Below are positions 50,581 to 60,368 of a DNA stretch of 64,000 nucleotides, piece by piece. The translations under genes were made by a program, and so were the position numbers. The stretch spans positions 1 through 64,000 of the forward strand of contig JACYLN010000111.1 in the NCBI GenBank assembly GCA_015272515.1. Direction: 5' to 3'. Within the stretch, counting starts at the first letter, position 1; each line of letters begins with the position of its first letter. Under the pieces are notes generated by a model, which was given only the letters and a program-made list of their open reading frames with translations, was not told the DNA's origin and made no database searches. Source of the DNA: Leptolyngbyaceae cyanobacterium C42_A2020_001 (lineage in GTDB: Bacteria > Cyanobacteriota > Cyanobacteriia > Leptolyngbyales > Leptolyngbyaceae).

Positions 50581-51180
50581 TTAATTGACGACTTGGCTAC
50601 TGTGGCTACGGGGATCGGTTGTGCTGGCTTTGGCAGGAGTAACCGGAGCTGAGAAAGCTGAGGTTTCGCCGCTGGATTGAGCATAGGGCAGGGGTGAATG
50701 ATCTGCCAGGGCTACAAGATTGGCTTCCATCACGGTGCGGGGTTGTTCACCGATCGTTTGAGCGATCGCACCTCCAGCCGCATCTAGAAATACAAAATGG
50801 GGAATTCCATCGACTCGATAATGCAGAATTTCGGGCAACCATTTGCTGTTATCTACATTCAGCATCACGAAGTTGACGCGATCGCTGTACTGCTGTTTCA
50901 AAGCCTCCATCTCTGAAGCCATCGCCTGGCAACTTGTGCACCAGTTTGCATAAAACTCCATCAACGTTGGTTTACCGTTAGTCAGTGCCACTTCTAAGGG
51001 CACCACATCCTCTGCCATTGCCGACAGCAGCCCTGGCGCGGTATCTGCCTTGAAGCCAAAGAACAATGCCGTACCAAGCAAGATTGCAACGATCGCGATC
51101 GCGAAGTTTCTGAGGCGAGTTCCGATGCCTGCTGGAGTTGGCTCTTGAGGAGGAAGTGAGTCTGACGAATTCCCAGTCAT
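50581..51180 (-). CDS. txlA: Membrane-anchored thioredoxin, TxlA/HCF164-like
   Basis: The 199-residue protein has one anchor helix (about residues 25-43, FAIAIVAILLGTALFFGF), then a thioredoxin fold with FYANWCTSCQAM (Cys81 and Cys84) and the cis-Pro region GIPHFVFLD. The Thr-Ser between the cysteines and the anchor fit TxlA, the cyanobacterial relative of chloroplast HCF164, which passes reductant to cytochrome c and b6f assembly in the thylakoid lumen. It lies 28 bases downstream of the histidine kinase gene on the same strand, so it may be the last gene of the tsaC-kinase transcript. Confidence 0.87.
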   Translation of the reverse strand: MTGNSSDSLPPQEPTPAGIGTRLRNFAIAIVAILLGTALFFGFKADTAPGLLSAMAEDVVPLEVALTNGKPTLMEFYANWCTSCQAMASEMEALKQQYSDRVNFVMLNVDNSKWLPEILHYRVDGIPHFVFLDAAGGAIAQTIGEQPRTVMEANLVALADHSPLPYAQSSGETSAFSAPVTPAKASTTDPRSHSSQVVN

Positions 51181-51208
51181 AAGCGAGTACCACGATTACT
51201 CTTTCAGT

Positions 51209-52132
51209 CTACCGAGCTTCTGAGGACGCTAGCGGCACAGTGCAGAGAATTCGTGTAAAACCAGGTTGTTCAATCTCTTTCACAAGTTCCAATTTCCCTT
51301 GCATCGATTGCAGCAGCGATCGCGCGATGGCAATGCTAAAACTCGGTAGGGGAAACGGCTGATTTGCCAGATCTACAATAGTGCGCTTATCCGGCTGAAG
51401 GTTATCGAGCATGGGACACGTCAGGGGTTGCTCCAAGTCAGCGCTCCATACGCTCATCGCAATTGGTGTTGCAATCGCGATCTGGCAATATTCACCCGTA
51501 GACTCAGCCGTAACTGTAATGCTGCCTTCTTCTAAATGGGCGATCGCGCTATCCACCAGCATCACCAGCGCTTGCCGTAGCCGCCGCGAATCGACTAATA
51601 CCTCAATCTCAGAATCAGGAACAACCACCGTCAAACGCAGATTCCGATTTTGTGCCTGCAAATGAGTCAACCCATTCACTTCATACAAGAGGGTAGACAG
51701 GTCAGTGGGGTGCAGAGCCAGTTGGCTAGTACCGTGTTCTACCTTTGCGGCATCAATCACTTCATCCAGCACTTTCACCATTTTGAGGGCAGAGGCGTGA
51801 GCTTGAGTGATGAAGTCTCGCTCTTCTTCGGGACTATCACACAGTTCTGCCAGGATCAGTTGATGCATCCCAATTAAGCCATTTAGGGGCGATCGCAGCT
51901 CATGGGATGACCGCGCCAAAAAGCTACCCTTAAACTGGCTCATTTGCATTGCCATACAGTATGCCAGCTCTGTTTGCCGGAGTTGCTCCTTCAAAACAGC
52001 CGCTTCACCCTCAGCAGGGGAGGTCGCCTCAAAAACGTTGGCTGAAATGGCTGGGAAACGATGCCACACCTGGCTAGCTGCCCACCCAACCCCAACCCCA
52101 GCTAGTAACCACAGCAGGCTTGGCTCGTTCAT
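51209..52132 (-). CDS. Degenerate sensor histidine kinase
   Basis: From MNEPSLLWLL the protein has 307 residues. One membrane helix (about 5-25) is followed by a helix and the dimerisation/His domain with SSHELRSPLNGLIG (His77 candidate). The ATP-binding half is short and degenerate: SRRLRQALVMLVDSAIAHLEEGSITV is like the N-box without the usual Asn pair, and the Asp-x-Gly-x-Gly boxes are absent. It probably cannot phosphorylate itself and may act as a scaffold or a phosphatase. Its ATG overlaps the tsaC stop by ATGA, which implies coupled translation. Confidence 0.65.
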   Translation of the reverse strand: MNEPSLLWLLAGVGVGWAASQVWHRFPAISANVFEATSPAEGEAAVLKEQLRQTELAYCMAMQMSQFKGSFLARSSHELRSPLNGLIGMHQLILAELCDSPEEERDFITQAHASALKMVKVLDEVIDAAKVEHGTSQLALHPTDLSTLLYEVNGLTHLQAQNRNLRLTVVVPDSEIEVLVDSRRLRQALVMLVDSAIAHLEEGSITVTAESTGEYCQIAIATPIAMSVWSADLEQPLTCPMLDNLQPDKRTIVDLANQPFPLPSFSIAIARSLLQSMQGKLELVKEIEQPGFTRILCTVPLASSEAR

Positions 52133-52749
52133 AAAACATCCTCTAAGACAATGGCTCCTTGCCGCAACACTTCCCAGCCATCCCCCCTCCAACGCACAAC
52201 CGTTGAGGGAATACCCAATGTTGGGGCGGTTGGAGACGATGAAGCGTACAGGGCAGCAAGTTCAGTGGGGTGTAGGGTAAGCACGTCTGGAAACTCCGCC
52301 TCAATTTCAGGCATCGTTTGCAGGGGTGGCTGCCCAGAACGGTTAGCGCTGGTCGTTGCGAGGGGACCAGTCTTGGACAGGATAGCACGGGCGATCGCGT
52401 GCTCTGGAACGCGCAGGCCAATGGTAGTCGGATCTTTAGGATTCAATGCGGGGGGAACGAGATCGCTCGCAGGTAACACCATTGTCAACGCCCCGGGAAG
52501 ATAGCGCTTTGCCATGCGCTGCCATACAAGTTGAACTGCCGGAGTGCCTGTGGTGTATTGCCAGAGGTCTGCAACAGTGGCAGCCATTAAAATCAGGGGT
52601 TTATCCAGACTGCGTTGTTTTGCGACAAAGATCAACTCCGCCCGATCAGGACGGGATGCCAGGGCGGGAACAGTATCCGTCGGAAAACTAATCAGGCGAT
52701 CGCCCGAACAAACTCCCGCAATCAAATCATTCAAAGAAACGTGTGGCAT
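52129..52749 (-). CDS. tsaC: TsaC/YrdC, threonylcarbamoyl-AMP synthase
   Basis: The 206-residue protein makes threonylcarbamoyl-AMP for the t6A modification at position 37 of ANN-decoding tRNAs. VCSGDRLISFPTDTVPALASRP opens it, AKQRSLDKPLILMA supplies the Lys/Arg nucleotide region, IGLRVPEHAIARAIL follows, and LATTSANRSGQPP is the family signature. It is the short YrdC form without a Sua5 tail. Its stop overlaps the start of the degenerate kinase gene. The upstream region has an 8-bp inverted repeat, AGCCGTTG/CAACGGCT (52823-52853), of unknown role. Confidence 0.9.
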   Translation of the reverse strand: MPHVSLNDLIAGVCSGDRLISFPTDTVPALASRPDRAELIFVAKQRSLDKPLILMAATVADLWQYTTGTPAVQLVWQRMAKRYLPGALTMVLPASDLVPPALNPKDPTTIGLRVPEHAIARAILSKTGPLATTSANRSGQPPLQTMPEIEAEFPDVLTLHPTELAALYASSSPTAPTLGIPSTVVRWRGDGWEVLRQGAIVLEDVL

Positions 52750-53284
52750 TCAATAGGGATAGTCATTACAAATCAGAACAAGAATAGCCAGTTCAACCAG
52801 CCGTCTGGGAAAGTTGGCCGACAGCCGTTGTTTCACCAAAGTTGGCAACGGCTATAGATTGAGACTGTTCTTTTAGTGTATTAGTGTACCGGTGTTGCTT
52901 CTAGAACAAACCCAGTTTGGCAGAACCCCGCTTATGACAAAAACTTTCATTCCCTCACAGAGGAGTATCTTATACTGGAGCCTACAAAGCAGAAAAAATC
53001 ATTCGGCACTCCTTCTTTATGAGACAAAACAGGTCATCCATTGCCCCCATAATCCTGTCAAAAGCAAACGGAGTGTTGAGAGTTGAGCGGCTGCAAAGTG
53101 AGCGGCCGGGCAACAGTGTAGTGGTTGCATTTACGTGAACACGTGAGCATTGTTTAAAATCAAAGACACACCCCACATCGTTCAACTATGCAAGGAGTCT
53201 TTGCACAGTTGACCTTGCACTGCTTGGTTGAGCAATTAAGCATTTTGCCAAAACGGGCACCAGAGAGCACCTTCTAGGAAATGT
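52750..53284. other. Intergenic region between tsaC and the large histidine kinase
   Basis: About 535 bases, carrying the divergent promoters of tsaC and the 1291-residue kinase. It holds the AGCCGTTG/CAACGGCT inverted repeat and, near 53185-53205, a TGCAA/TTGCA pair. ORFs of 50-65 codons are present but have no convincing ribosome-binding site or protein-like composition. I see nothing else. Confidence 0.5.
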
Positions 53285-56200
53285 ATGAACCTAGAGCAAT
53301 TTGAGAGTTTGCGTCAGTATTGTCGAGATGAAGCCGCCTTTCAAGCGCTCAAGCAAACGCTGTTGGCGATCGCCCACTCGGTTGAACAAGAGAATCAGCA
53401 GCTTCAGCAGCAGCTTGCGATCGCAGAACGCCAGCGCCAGGAGTATTTGCAGAAAAGTAACTTTCAAACCTCGCTGCTCGACCAAGTGTGTAACGCCATC
53501 ATTGCAACCGATCTGAGCGGCAAAATCCTTTATTGGAATCATTATGCCGAGCAGCTTTATCAATGGCAGGCATCCGAGGTTTTAGGCAAAAGCGTTGTCG
53601 CAGTTCTGTCACCCAAAGATGGGCAAGGCGCTGCCAAACACGTTTTAAGTCAAGCATTGAAGACAAACACCTGGGAAGGGGAGTTGCTGCTACAACGACG
53701 AGATGGCTCTCGCTTTTGGGCAGAAATTAAATACACATTGCTGAAAGACGATCGCCGTCCGGTGGGCTTTATCGGCATTTCATTTGATATCACCGAACGC
53801 AAGCAGTTTGAGGCGGCATTGCAACAAGCCCAAGCTGATCTGGAACACCGTGTAGCAGAGCGAACTGAACAATTAGCCCAAACAAACGCTGACCTCCAGA
53901 CAGAAATTAGCGATCGCAAACAGGCAGAAGCTGCCTTAAAAGCGGCGGAAGCAAAATATCACAGTATTTTTGACAACGCGATCGAGGGAATTTTTCAGAC
54001 CACGCCAGATGGTTATTATCTGAGTGCCAACCCCGCTCTGGCAAAACTGTATGGGTATAACTCTCCAGAAGAATTAATCAGTAGCATCACCAGCATTGAG
54101 CACCAACTGTACGTAGATCCCAACCAGCGTGCCGAGTTTATGCAGAAAGTGCAAACACAGGGAGCCGTCACTGGCTTTGAAGCACAAATTTATCACCGCA
54201 ACGGCAGCACTCTTTGGGTTTCAGAAAATGCTCACCCCGTGTACGATGCAGACGGACAACTGCTTTATTTTGAAGGAACGGTTTCGGACATTACAGAGCG
54301 GCGGCAGGCGCAGGCAGCGCTCCAGCAAAGTGAGGAAGCTCTGGCACGGCGAGAACGCTTTTTAGCCACTCTGGTAGAGATTCAAACCTGGTTACTCACC
54401 CACACCCACGCTGAAGAAAGCCTCCATTCCAAAGTGCTGGAACCATTGGGATGGGTAGCAGGAGCTAGCCGAGTGTATTTGTTTGAGAACCATCGCGATG
54501 CGGCTAGCAATCTTTTGATGAGCCAACGAGCAGAGTGGTGCGCTGAGGGGATCTCCGCTCAAATTGACAATCCAACCTTACAAAATCTCTCCTATGACTG
54601 CTTCCCCGGATGGGCAAAGCGATTGGCACGGGGCGATATCATTAACTGCATTGTGCCTGAACTGGTGGGACGGGAACGGCAAATTCTAGAAGAACAGGGA
54701 ATTCTGGCACTCCTGATTTTTCCGTTAATGGTAAATACGGAATTTTGGGGCTTTATTGGGTTTGATAACTGCACTGAAGCACGGCTTTGGGATGGGGTAG
54801 AGGTGAATTTGCTGGGAGCGGCTGCCTCTTCCATCTCCATGACGCTGGAGCGACAACAAACTGAACTACGATCGCGCCAGCAAGCAGACCGCGATCGCTT
54901 ACTAGGATCGATTTCTCTTAGAATTCGCCAATCACTTGATCTCAACGAGATTCTGCATCGCACTGTTGAAGAGATTCGGCAGTTTTTACAAACCGATCGC
55001 GTCTTGATTTATCGATTTGATGGTCAGCATGGAGTTCTGGTAGCTGCCGCTGTTGTTCCAGAGTGGGATGTGCAATCGCAGCCAAGTTGTCACCAAATCT
55101 GGTATCGCGACGAAAGCACCATATATGAACAAGGAACCCCTTACATCCTGAACGATGTTGAGCACCAGGGATTGCCTGCTAACTACCTTAACTTCATGCG
55201 GCAGATTCAGGTAAAAGCCAAAATGGTGGTACCCATCGCTCAAAGCAACCCATCGCCCCTGCGAGAAGGACAATCTTTCGCTCCAGATTCTAACAATTGC
55301 GAAAAAGATAACGAGTTTGCAAACAATTACCTGTGGGGCGTACTCACCGTTCATCATTGCAGCCAGGTGCGGCAGTGGCAACCGTTTGAGGTTGATCTAG
55401 TACAGAAACTAGCGGTTCAAGTGGCGATCGCCATTCAACAAGCCCAACTGTTTAGCCAGGTGCAGCAGCAGGCACAGCGCGAACAATTACTCAATCAACT
55501 CAGTCAGGCACTCAACTCCAGCCTTGATCCCAACCGAATTTTGCAAGAAATCGTGGATCGAACTGGCAAAGAGTTTGGAGTTGATCGAGCGGTCATTTTT
55601 GTCATCGATCACGAAATTCGCGCTCACAAAGAATGGCGGGCAAATGACCAGGTTCCCTCTATGCTGGGGGTTTACTCTCCACTGGAAGAATGGTCTGATC
55701 TTCCTGACCCACACGCTCCCTTTAATCAGGGGCGCGCCTTTTACGCGCTGGATCTTAGCACCCAAGCCGATACACCCGCCCGCCAATTTCTGGTCACTAC
55801 CTTACAAATCCGGTCGGTGTTAAGCATCCCGCTATTTATTCGAGAGCAACTGTTCGGAGCACTGGCACTCCACACCACAACTTGCTATCGCACCTTCACC
55901 AATGAGGAAGTGCAATTTCTTTATCAGATTGCAGCTCAAGCAACAATCGCGCTCTACAATGCCCAAAGCTACGAATATTTAGAGCAACTGGTTAAACAGC
56001 GTACCCAAGAATTAGAGCAAGAAAAACTGGTATCCGAAGCTGCGAATCGGGCCAAGAGCGAATTTTTGGCAACTATGAGCCATGAACTGCGAACGCCACT
56101 CAACGCCATTCTGGGTTTGTCACAGATTCTGCAACTTGAGCTATTTGGTAGCTTGACGGAAAAACAACTGGAGTATATCAACCATATCAATAGCAGCGGC

Positions 56201-57160
56201 GAACACCTGCTGATGTTGATTAATGACATTCTTGACCTGGCAAAGGTTGAATCAGGGCGAGAAACCATCAACCCGGTCGTACTATCTATCGCAGAACTAT
56301 GCAACCACTGCCTTGCGCTCGTCCGAGAACAAGCGATCAGTCAGGGCTTGCATCTCAGCAGCCACCTTGCCCCCGATGCAACCCATTGCATTGCCGATGA
56401 ACGCCGCCTCAAGCAAATGCTGCTAAATCTGCTTTCCAACGCGATCAAATTCACGCCATCGGGCTATGTCAAGTTGATTGTTACTAAACAACCTCAGGGA
56501 ATTACGTTTACCGTTAAGGACACTGGAATCGGCATTGCTGCTGAAAAACTTCCCCTGCTGTTTCAGCCTTTTAGCCAATTGGACAGTCAACTTAGCCGTC
56601 GCTATGAGGGCACGGGTTTAGGGCTTGCTCTAACACGAAAGTTGGCTCGTCTACACGGTGGAGATATCACAGTGGAATCAACCCTGGATCAGGGCAGTGA
56701 GTTCACCCTTTACCTGCCCGATATGCCCTCAGAACCTATCCCAGCCTCTCGTGATCTGATGGCTGATGGCTGTCTCCTGGTGCAGAAGCCCAGCCCAAGT
56801 GGACGCATTTTGATCGTGGAAGATGAAAACTTTAGTGCCACTCTCCTTTACGACTATTTAAAGGCTGTGGGTTATGAGGTTCACCATCTGACAGATGTTA
56901 CCCACTTTTTGCAAGAGGTGCGCCGGTTTACACCTGATTTGATTTTGATGGATGTGCAACTCTCTCAAGAAACTACTGGGTTAGATCTGCTGCAACAACT
57001 CCGGAGTCACTCTGATTTGGAACATCTGCCAGTGGTGATGGTGACAGCAATGGCAATGCCGGGCGATCGCGAGAAGTTTTTGCAGGCTGGTGCAACAGAT
57101 TACCTCAGCAAACCGCTCAACATTGTGCAACTTGAGTCGTTATTGCTGAAGTATCTGTAG
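53285..57160 (+). CDS. Hybrid sensor histidine kinase with PAS, GAF and receiver domains
   Basis: The 1291-residue protein is soluble. A coiled coil (1-60) is followed by PAS (about 62-175, ending FIGISFDITERKQFEAAL), a coiled linker, a second PAS (about 225-345, ending GTVSDITERRQAQAAL), GAF1 (about 360-520), GAF2 (about 540-725), GAF3 (about 735-895), HisKA with FLATMSHELRTPLNAILG (His933), HATPase (KDTGIGIAAEKLP, GTGLGLALTRKLA) and a receiver with LILMDVQ (Asp1223). GAF2 resembles the cyanobacteriochrome type (GVLVAAAVVPEWD) but the position of the bilin Cys reads Ala-Asn-Tyr, so it should not bind a chromophore that way. No response regulator gene is adjacent; the signal is unknown. Confidence 0.88.
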   Translation: MNLEQFESLRQYCRDEAAFQALKQTLLAIAHSVEQENQQLQQQLAIAERQRQEYLQKSNFQTSLLDQVCNAIIATDLSGKILYWNHYAEQLYQWQASEVLGKSVVAVLSPKDGQGAAKHVLSQALKTNTWEGELLLQRRDGSRFWAEIKYTLLKDDRRPVGFIGISFDITERKQFEAALQQAQADLEHRVAERTEQLAQTNADLQTEISDRKQAEAALKAAEAKYHSIFDNAIEGIFQTTPDGYYLSANPALAKLYGYNSPEELISSITSIEHQLYVDPNQRAEFMQKVQTQGAVTGFEAQIYHRNGSTLWVSENAHPVYDADGQLLYFEGTVSDITERRQAQAALQQSEEALARRERFLATLVEIQTWLLTHTHAEESLHSKVLEPLGWVAGASRVYLFENHRDAASNLLMSQRAEWCAEGISAQIDNPTLQNLSYDCFPGWAKRLARGDIINCIVPELVGRERQILEEQGILALLIFPLMVNTEFWGFIGFDNCTEARLWDGVEVNLLGAAASSISMTLERQQTELRSRQQADRDRLLGSISLRIRQSLDLNEILHRTVEEIRQFLQTDRVLIYRFDGQHGVLVAAAVVPEWDVQSQPSCHQIWYRDESTIYEQGTPYILNDVEHQGLPANYLNFMRQIQVKAKMVVPIAQSNPSPLREGQSFAPDSNNCEKDNEFANNYLWGVLTVHHCSQVRQWQPFEVDLVQKLAVQVAIAIQQAQLFSQVQQQAQREQLLNQLSQALNSSLDPNRILQEIVDRTGKEFGVDRAVIFVIDHEIRAHKEWRANDQVPSMLGVYSPLEEWSDLPDPHAPFNQGRAFYALDLSTQADTPARQFLVTTLQIRSVLSIPLFIREQLFGALALHTTTCYRTFTNEEVQFLYQIAAQATIALYNAQSYEYLEQLVKQRTQELEQEKLVSEAANRAKSEFLATMSHELRTPLNAILGLSQILQLELFGSLTEKQLEYINHINSSGEHLLMLINDILDLAKVESGRETINPVVLSIAELCNHCLALVREQAISQGLHLSSHLAPDATHCIADERRLKQMLLNLLSNAIKFTPSGYVKLIVTKQPQGITFTVKDTGIGIAAEKLPLLFQPFSQLDSQLSRRYEGTGLGLALTRKLARLHGGDITVESTLDQGSEFTLYLPDMPSEPIPASRDLMADGCLLVQKPSPSGRILIVEDENFSATLLYDYLKAVGYEVHHLTDVTHFLQEVRRFTPDLILMDVQLSQETTGLDLLQQLRSHSDLEHLPVVMVTAMAMPGDREKFLQAGATDYLSKPLNIVQLESLLLKYL

Positions 57161-57166
57161 TCGGGT

Positions 57167-58693
57167 TTATGCTCCTACCGCTTCTTTGGCGGCATACAGC
57201 ACTTCTGCTGTGATCACTTCGATGTTGCGATCGCGGGCAAATTTTTCGGTGTTGCGTTTCACCTTGCCGCGCACAAATCCGGGGATCTTATTGAGTTCTG
57301 CCAACCCATCTTTGCTCCAGGTCATGTCAGAGTCGGCAGAAATGGTTTTGGTGATCACTTCTTTGGTGTCGTGTCCGCCAAAAATTTCCAGCAGATGGTC
57401 TTCCATGCCCAGAGTGAAAGAGTTGTAGATTAAATCCACGATTTGGTTGGTGCCTTCGTAGCCCAAGAAGGGTTTGTAGCCGATGGGGAAATTTTGGATG
57501 TGGATGGGGGAGGAAATCACACCGCAGGGAATATCCAACCGTTTGCCGACGTGCCGTTCCATCTGAGTGCCAAAAATTGCGGCAGGCTCCGACTTGGCGA
57601 TCGCGTCTCCCACGGCTCCGTGATCCTCGCTGATGATCACCTCATCGCAGTATTCGCTCACTTGTTCCTTGAACCAATCGGCATCGTACTTGCAGAAGGT
57701 GCCTGCCCAAACGACGTGAATTCCCATTTCCCGCGCCAAAATTTTGGTGATAGCTGCTGCGTGGGTGCTGTCACCGTAGACCACAGCTTTTTTGCCCGTC
57801 AAATTTTGGCAGTCGATGGAGCGGGAGAACCAGGCAGCTTGCGAAACGTGTAGGGTTTGCTCGTTGATGTAATCGTCGTAATCGACCGTTGCCCCGTTCT
57901 GGTTGAGGATAGCTTGAATAGCGCGAATGCAGCGAGCAGTTTCCACTACGCCCATCGGGGTAATATCCACATAGGGCATCCCAAATTCTTGTTCAAGATA
58001 AGTAGCGGTCAACACTCCCAGTTCGCGGTAGGGCACAAGGTTAAACCAGGCTTTAGGTAAGTTTTTGAGTTCATGTACCGATGCCCCTTCGGGAATGATG
58101 GCGTTCACTTCAATGCCGAGGTCTGCCATCAGGCGTTTTAGTTCGGTGCAGTCGTGGTTGTTGTGAAAGCCCAGGGTAGAAATGCCGATGATGTTGACGG
58201 AGGGTTTTTCCGTTTTGCTAGTGGGCAATTCCCCTTTTTTGCGGGCTTTTTCGATGTAGAACTGGACAATTTGATGCAACGTGCGATCGCCCGCTTGCAG
58301 TTCATTCACCCGGTAATGGTTCACATCTGCCAGCAGCACATCGCCTTTAGCTTCAATCTGGGCACGATCGACAAAGTTCTGCAAATCTTCCTGCAAGATG
58401 CTGGAGGTGCAGGTGGGCGTTAACACAATCAAATCAGGGTGTTCTTCGGCATCTTTGCGCGTGATATTTTCCACCACTTTTTCTTGCGAACCCCGCGCTA
58501 ACACATTGCGATCGACTACGCTGGCAGTGACGGGGGTAAAATCACGCTCCCGCGAGAGCATCGATCGCATGACGTTGAAATAGTCATCCCCCAGAGGCGC
58601 GTGCATAATGGCATGAACATTCTTAAACGAGCTGGCAATGCGAAGGGTGCCAATATGAGCGGGACCAGCATACATCCAGTAAGCCAACTTCAT
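57167..58693 (-). CDS. chlB: Light-independent protochlorophyllide reductase subunit B
   Basis: The 508-residue protein is the ChlB half of the NB catalytic component, which with ChlN and the ChlL reductase makes chlorophyllide in the dark. [23 protein letters not shown] and [14 protein letters not shown] contain Asp36, the family's unusual cluster ligand. [15 protein letters not shown] holds a cluster Cys, and [25 protein letters not shown] is typical of the second half. The C-terminal part ends [17 protein letters not shown]. Length and features are complete. chlL and chlN are not in the window. The promoter should lie in the 214 bases up to the permease gene. Confidence 0.95.
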   Translation of the reverse strand: MKLAYWMYAGPAHIGTLRIASSFKNVHAIMHAPLGDDYFNVMRSMLSRERDFTPVTASVVDRNVLARGSQEKVVENITRKDAEEHPDLIVLTPTCTSSILQEDLQNFVDRAQIEAKGDVLLADVNHYRVNELQAGDRTLHQIVQFYIEKARKKGELPTSKTEKPSVNIIGISTLGFHNNHDCTELKRLMADLGIEVNAIIPEGASVHELKNLPKAWFNLVPYRELGVLTATYLEQEFGMPYVDITPMGVVETARCIRAIQAILNQNGATVDYDDYINEQTLHVSQAAWFSRSIDCQNLTGKKAVVYGDSTHAAAITKILAREMGIHVVWAGTFCKYDADWFKEQVSEYCDEVIISEDHGAVGDAIAKSEPAAIFGTQMERHVGKRLDIPCGVISSPIHIQNFPIGYKPFLGYEGTNQIVDLIYNSFTLGMEDHLLEIFGGHDTKEVITKTISADSDMTWSKDGLAELNKIPGFVRGKVKRNTEKFARDRNIEVITAEVLYAAKEAVGA

Positions 58694-58907
58694 AAAAAAG
58701 CCTCTCTTATCAGGTGGAGTCGCAAAAATAGGCAGTCAAGTTTTGCCTCTTGATTGTCCCAAACCCATCCCATTTTTGCACTGAATGATTCTGCTTCAAA
58801 CTATCTATGAGGGACAAAAAGCAAATTCTTAAAATGCTTATCAGGAGAAGCTTTGGAGATTTTAAGCTAACCAAAGATTTGACGAAATCCGCAATGATTC
58901 TTGATGG

Positions 58908-60194
58908 TTAAACCCGCGATCGCTGCCTAACCCCATGCCAGATCAATCCCGCAACGATCAAGCCAATGCCCGTGATCCAGATGCTCGGTTCTACCCAAAA
59001 CGCCAAAAATAGGCAGGAGATCAACCCCAGCCAGGCGACCCAGCGAGGAAATAACATTTCCGGCGATCGCAAACGCAATGCTGCAACATTGGTGATGGCG
59101 TAGTAAATCAACACGCTGAAGGCGCTGAATGACCAGGTAGTTTTGACATTGCCAATGAATGTGAGCACGGCGATCAAGCCTCCCACTGCAATCACCGCCC
59201 AGTACGGGGTAGTTTGGGCTTGATTGAGCCTGGCAAACACAGCGGGCATATCCCGCCGTCGCCCCATAGCCAGCAGCACCCGCGACAATCCCAGGATCAA
59301 GTTCAACAATACACCCAGCATGGCAGTAATTGCCCCGATCGCCACAACCACCGCTCCGCCTGCCCCTGCTACCTGCTGCATTACCACTTCCAGGGGAGCC
59401 GAGCGAGTTTGTAAAGTTGCCTGACCCAACACATCTGCCCCCACCGCACCAATGCTGACAGTTGCCACGGTGATATACAGCAGCATCGTCACGATCAAAC
59501 AAACAATCATCGCTTTGGGAATCGTTTGTCGCGGCGATCGCGCCTCTTCCCCCATCGTCGCAATCCGTCCGTAGCCCGTGTAAGCCACAAACATCAAGGC
59601 GCTTGCCTGCAATACATCCGCCGCAGAACCCGTGAAAAACGGGGTAAAGTTCGTTGTTCCGGCAGTCAGAGCGGGCGGCAAACACGCCAGAATGAACACG
59701 GCCAATGCCAGCAGCGTTAGGCTGACAATCACCGTATTGGCCAGATTGGAACGCCGAATGCCACCCAGGACGATCGCCGTGAGCACCACCACTGCCAGCA
59801 ACGCCACTGGAACAGTCCAGCCAGAATCGACCTTGAGCAAATTCAGCAAATAGCCAGAAAAGCCCAGTGCTGCTGTTGCCGCCGAAGCCGATTTGGCAAT
59901 CAAAAACATCCACCCCGCTGTAAAGCCCAGCGCTGGAGTCAGGTATTCATAGCCATACTCATAGGAACCACCGCTAACGGGATGATTGGCAGCGAGTTGA
60001 GCGCTACTTAGCCCATTACAAATTGCCACCAGCGCCCCGATCGCGATCGCCAGTACCACTGCCGGACCAGCCACCCCAGCCGCAATGCCAATACTGACAA
60101 AAATTCCCGTCCCCACAATGGAGCCTAACCCCATCAGGGTTGCCCCAAACACGCCAAGCTCCCGCTTTAGTTGCGGCGATGTCGTCGTTCCCAT
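58908..60194 (-). CDS. Amino acid permease of the APC superfamily
   Basis: From MGTTTSPQLKREL the protein has 428 residues and about twelve membrane helices. LGSIVGTGIFVSIGIAAG is the first unwound helix with the Gly-rich substrate motif. CNGLSSAQLAANHPVSGGSYEYGYEYLTPALGFTAGW is typical of the cationic and general amino acid permease branch, and FVAYTGYGRIATMGEEARSP follows in helix six. The substrate is not predictable. The usual frame also starts six codons earlier. It lies downstream of, and probably unrelated to, the PRC/DUF2382 gene. Confidence 0.85.
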   Translation of the reverse strand: MGTTTSPQLKRELGVFGATLMGLGSIVGTGIFVSIGIAAGVAGPAVVLAIAIGALVAICNGLSSAQLAANHPVSGGSYEYGYEYLTPALGFTAGWMFLIAKSASAATAALGFSGYLLNLLKVDSGWTVPVALLAVVVLTAIVLGGIRRSNLANTVIVSLTLLALAVFILACLPPALTAGTTNFTPFFTGSAADVLQASALMFVAYTGYGRIATMGEEARSPRQTIPKAMIVCLIVTMLLYITVATVSIGAVGADVLGQATLQTRSAPLEVVMQQVAGAGGAVVVAIGAITAMLGVLLNLILGLSRVLLAMGRRRDMPAVFARLNQAQTTPYWAVIAVGGLIAVLTFIGNVKTTWSFSAFSVLIYYAITNVAALRLRSPEMLFPRWVAWLGLISCLFLAFWVEPSIWITGIGLIVAGLIWHGVRQRSRV

Positions 60195-60254
60195 GCATTG
60201 CGTCCCCAACACACAATCAGCTTCTGCTGTTGCAACAAAAACATTGAATAACCG

Positions 60255-60276
60255 TAGCCATCTGTAACGTGGCTAT
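60255..60276. repeat. Interspersed palindromic repeat, copy 2
   Basis: Same 22 bases as at 5489-5510: TAGCCA and TGGCTA arms around a ten-base centre. It lies 60 bases before the permease start, between that gene and the PRC/DUF2382 gene. Confidence 0.7.
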
Positions 60277-60368
60277 AACTCAGTGCTTTTATCATGGCAA
60301 ACACCAGCAGATTGCGCTGTTCCGTGCAGCACATCAGGGGTACAGCAATATTTTTTCAAGCTTGAACC

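Noticed and set aside
58927-59913. 328-codon ORF overlapping the amino acid permease on the same strand
   Set aside because: Composition (Gly, Cys, Asp-rich) is that of an out-of-frame reading of a membrane protein gene; the permease frame has full family motifs.
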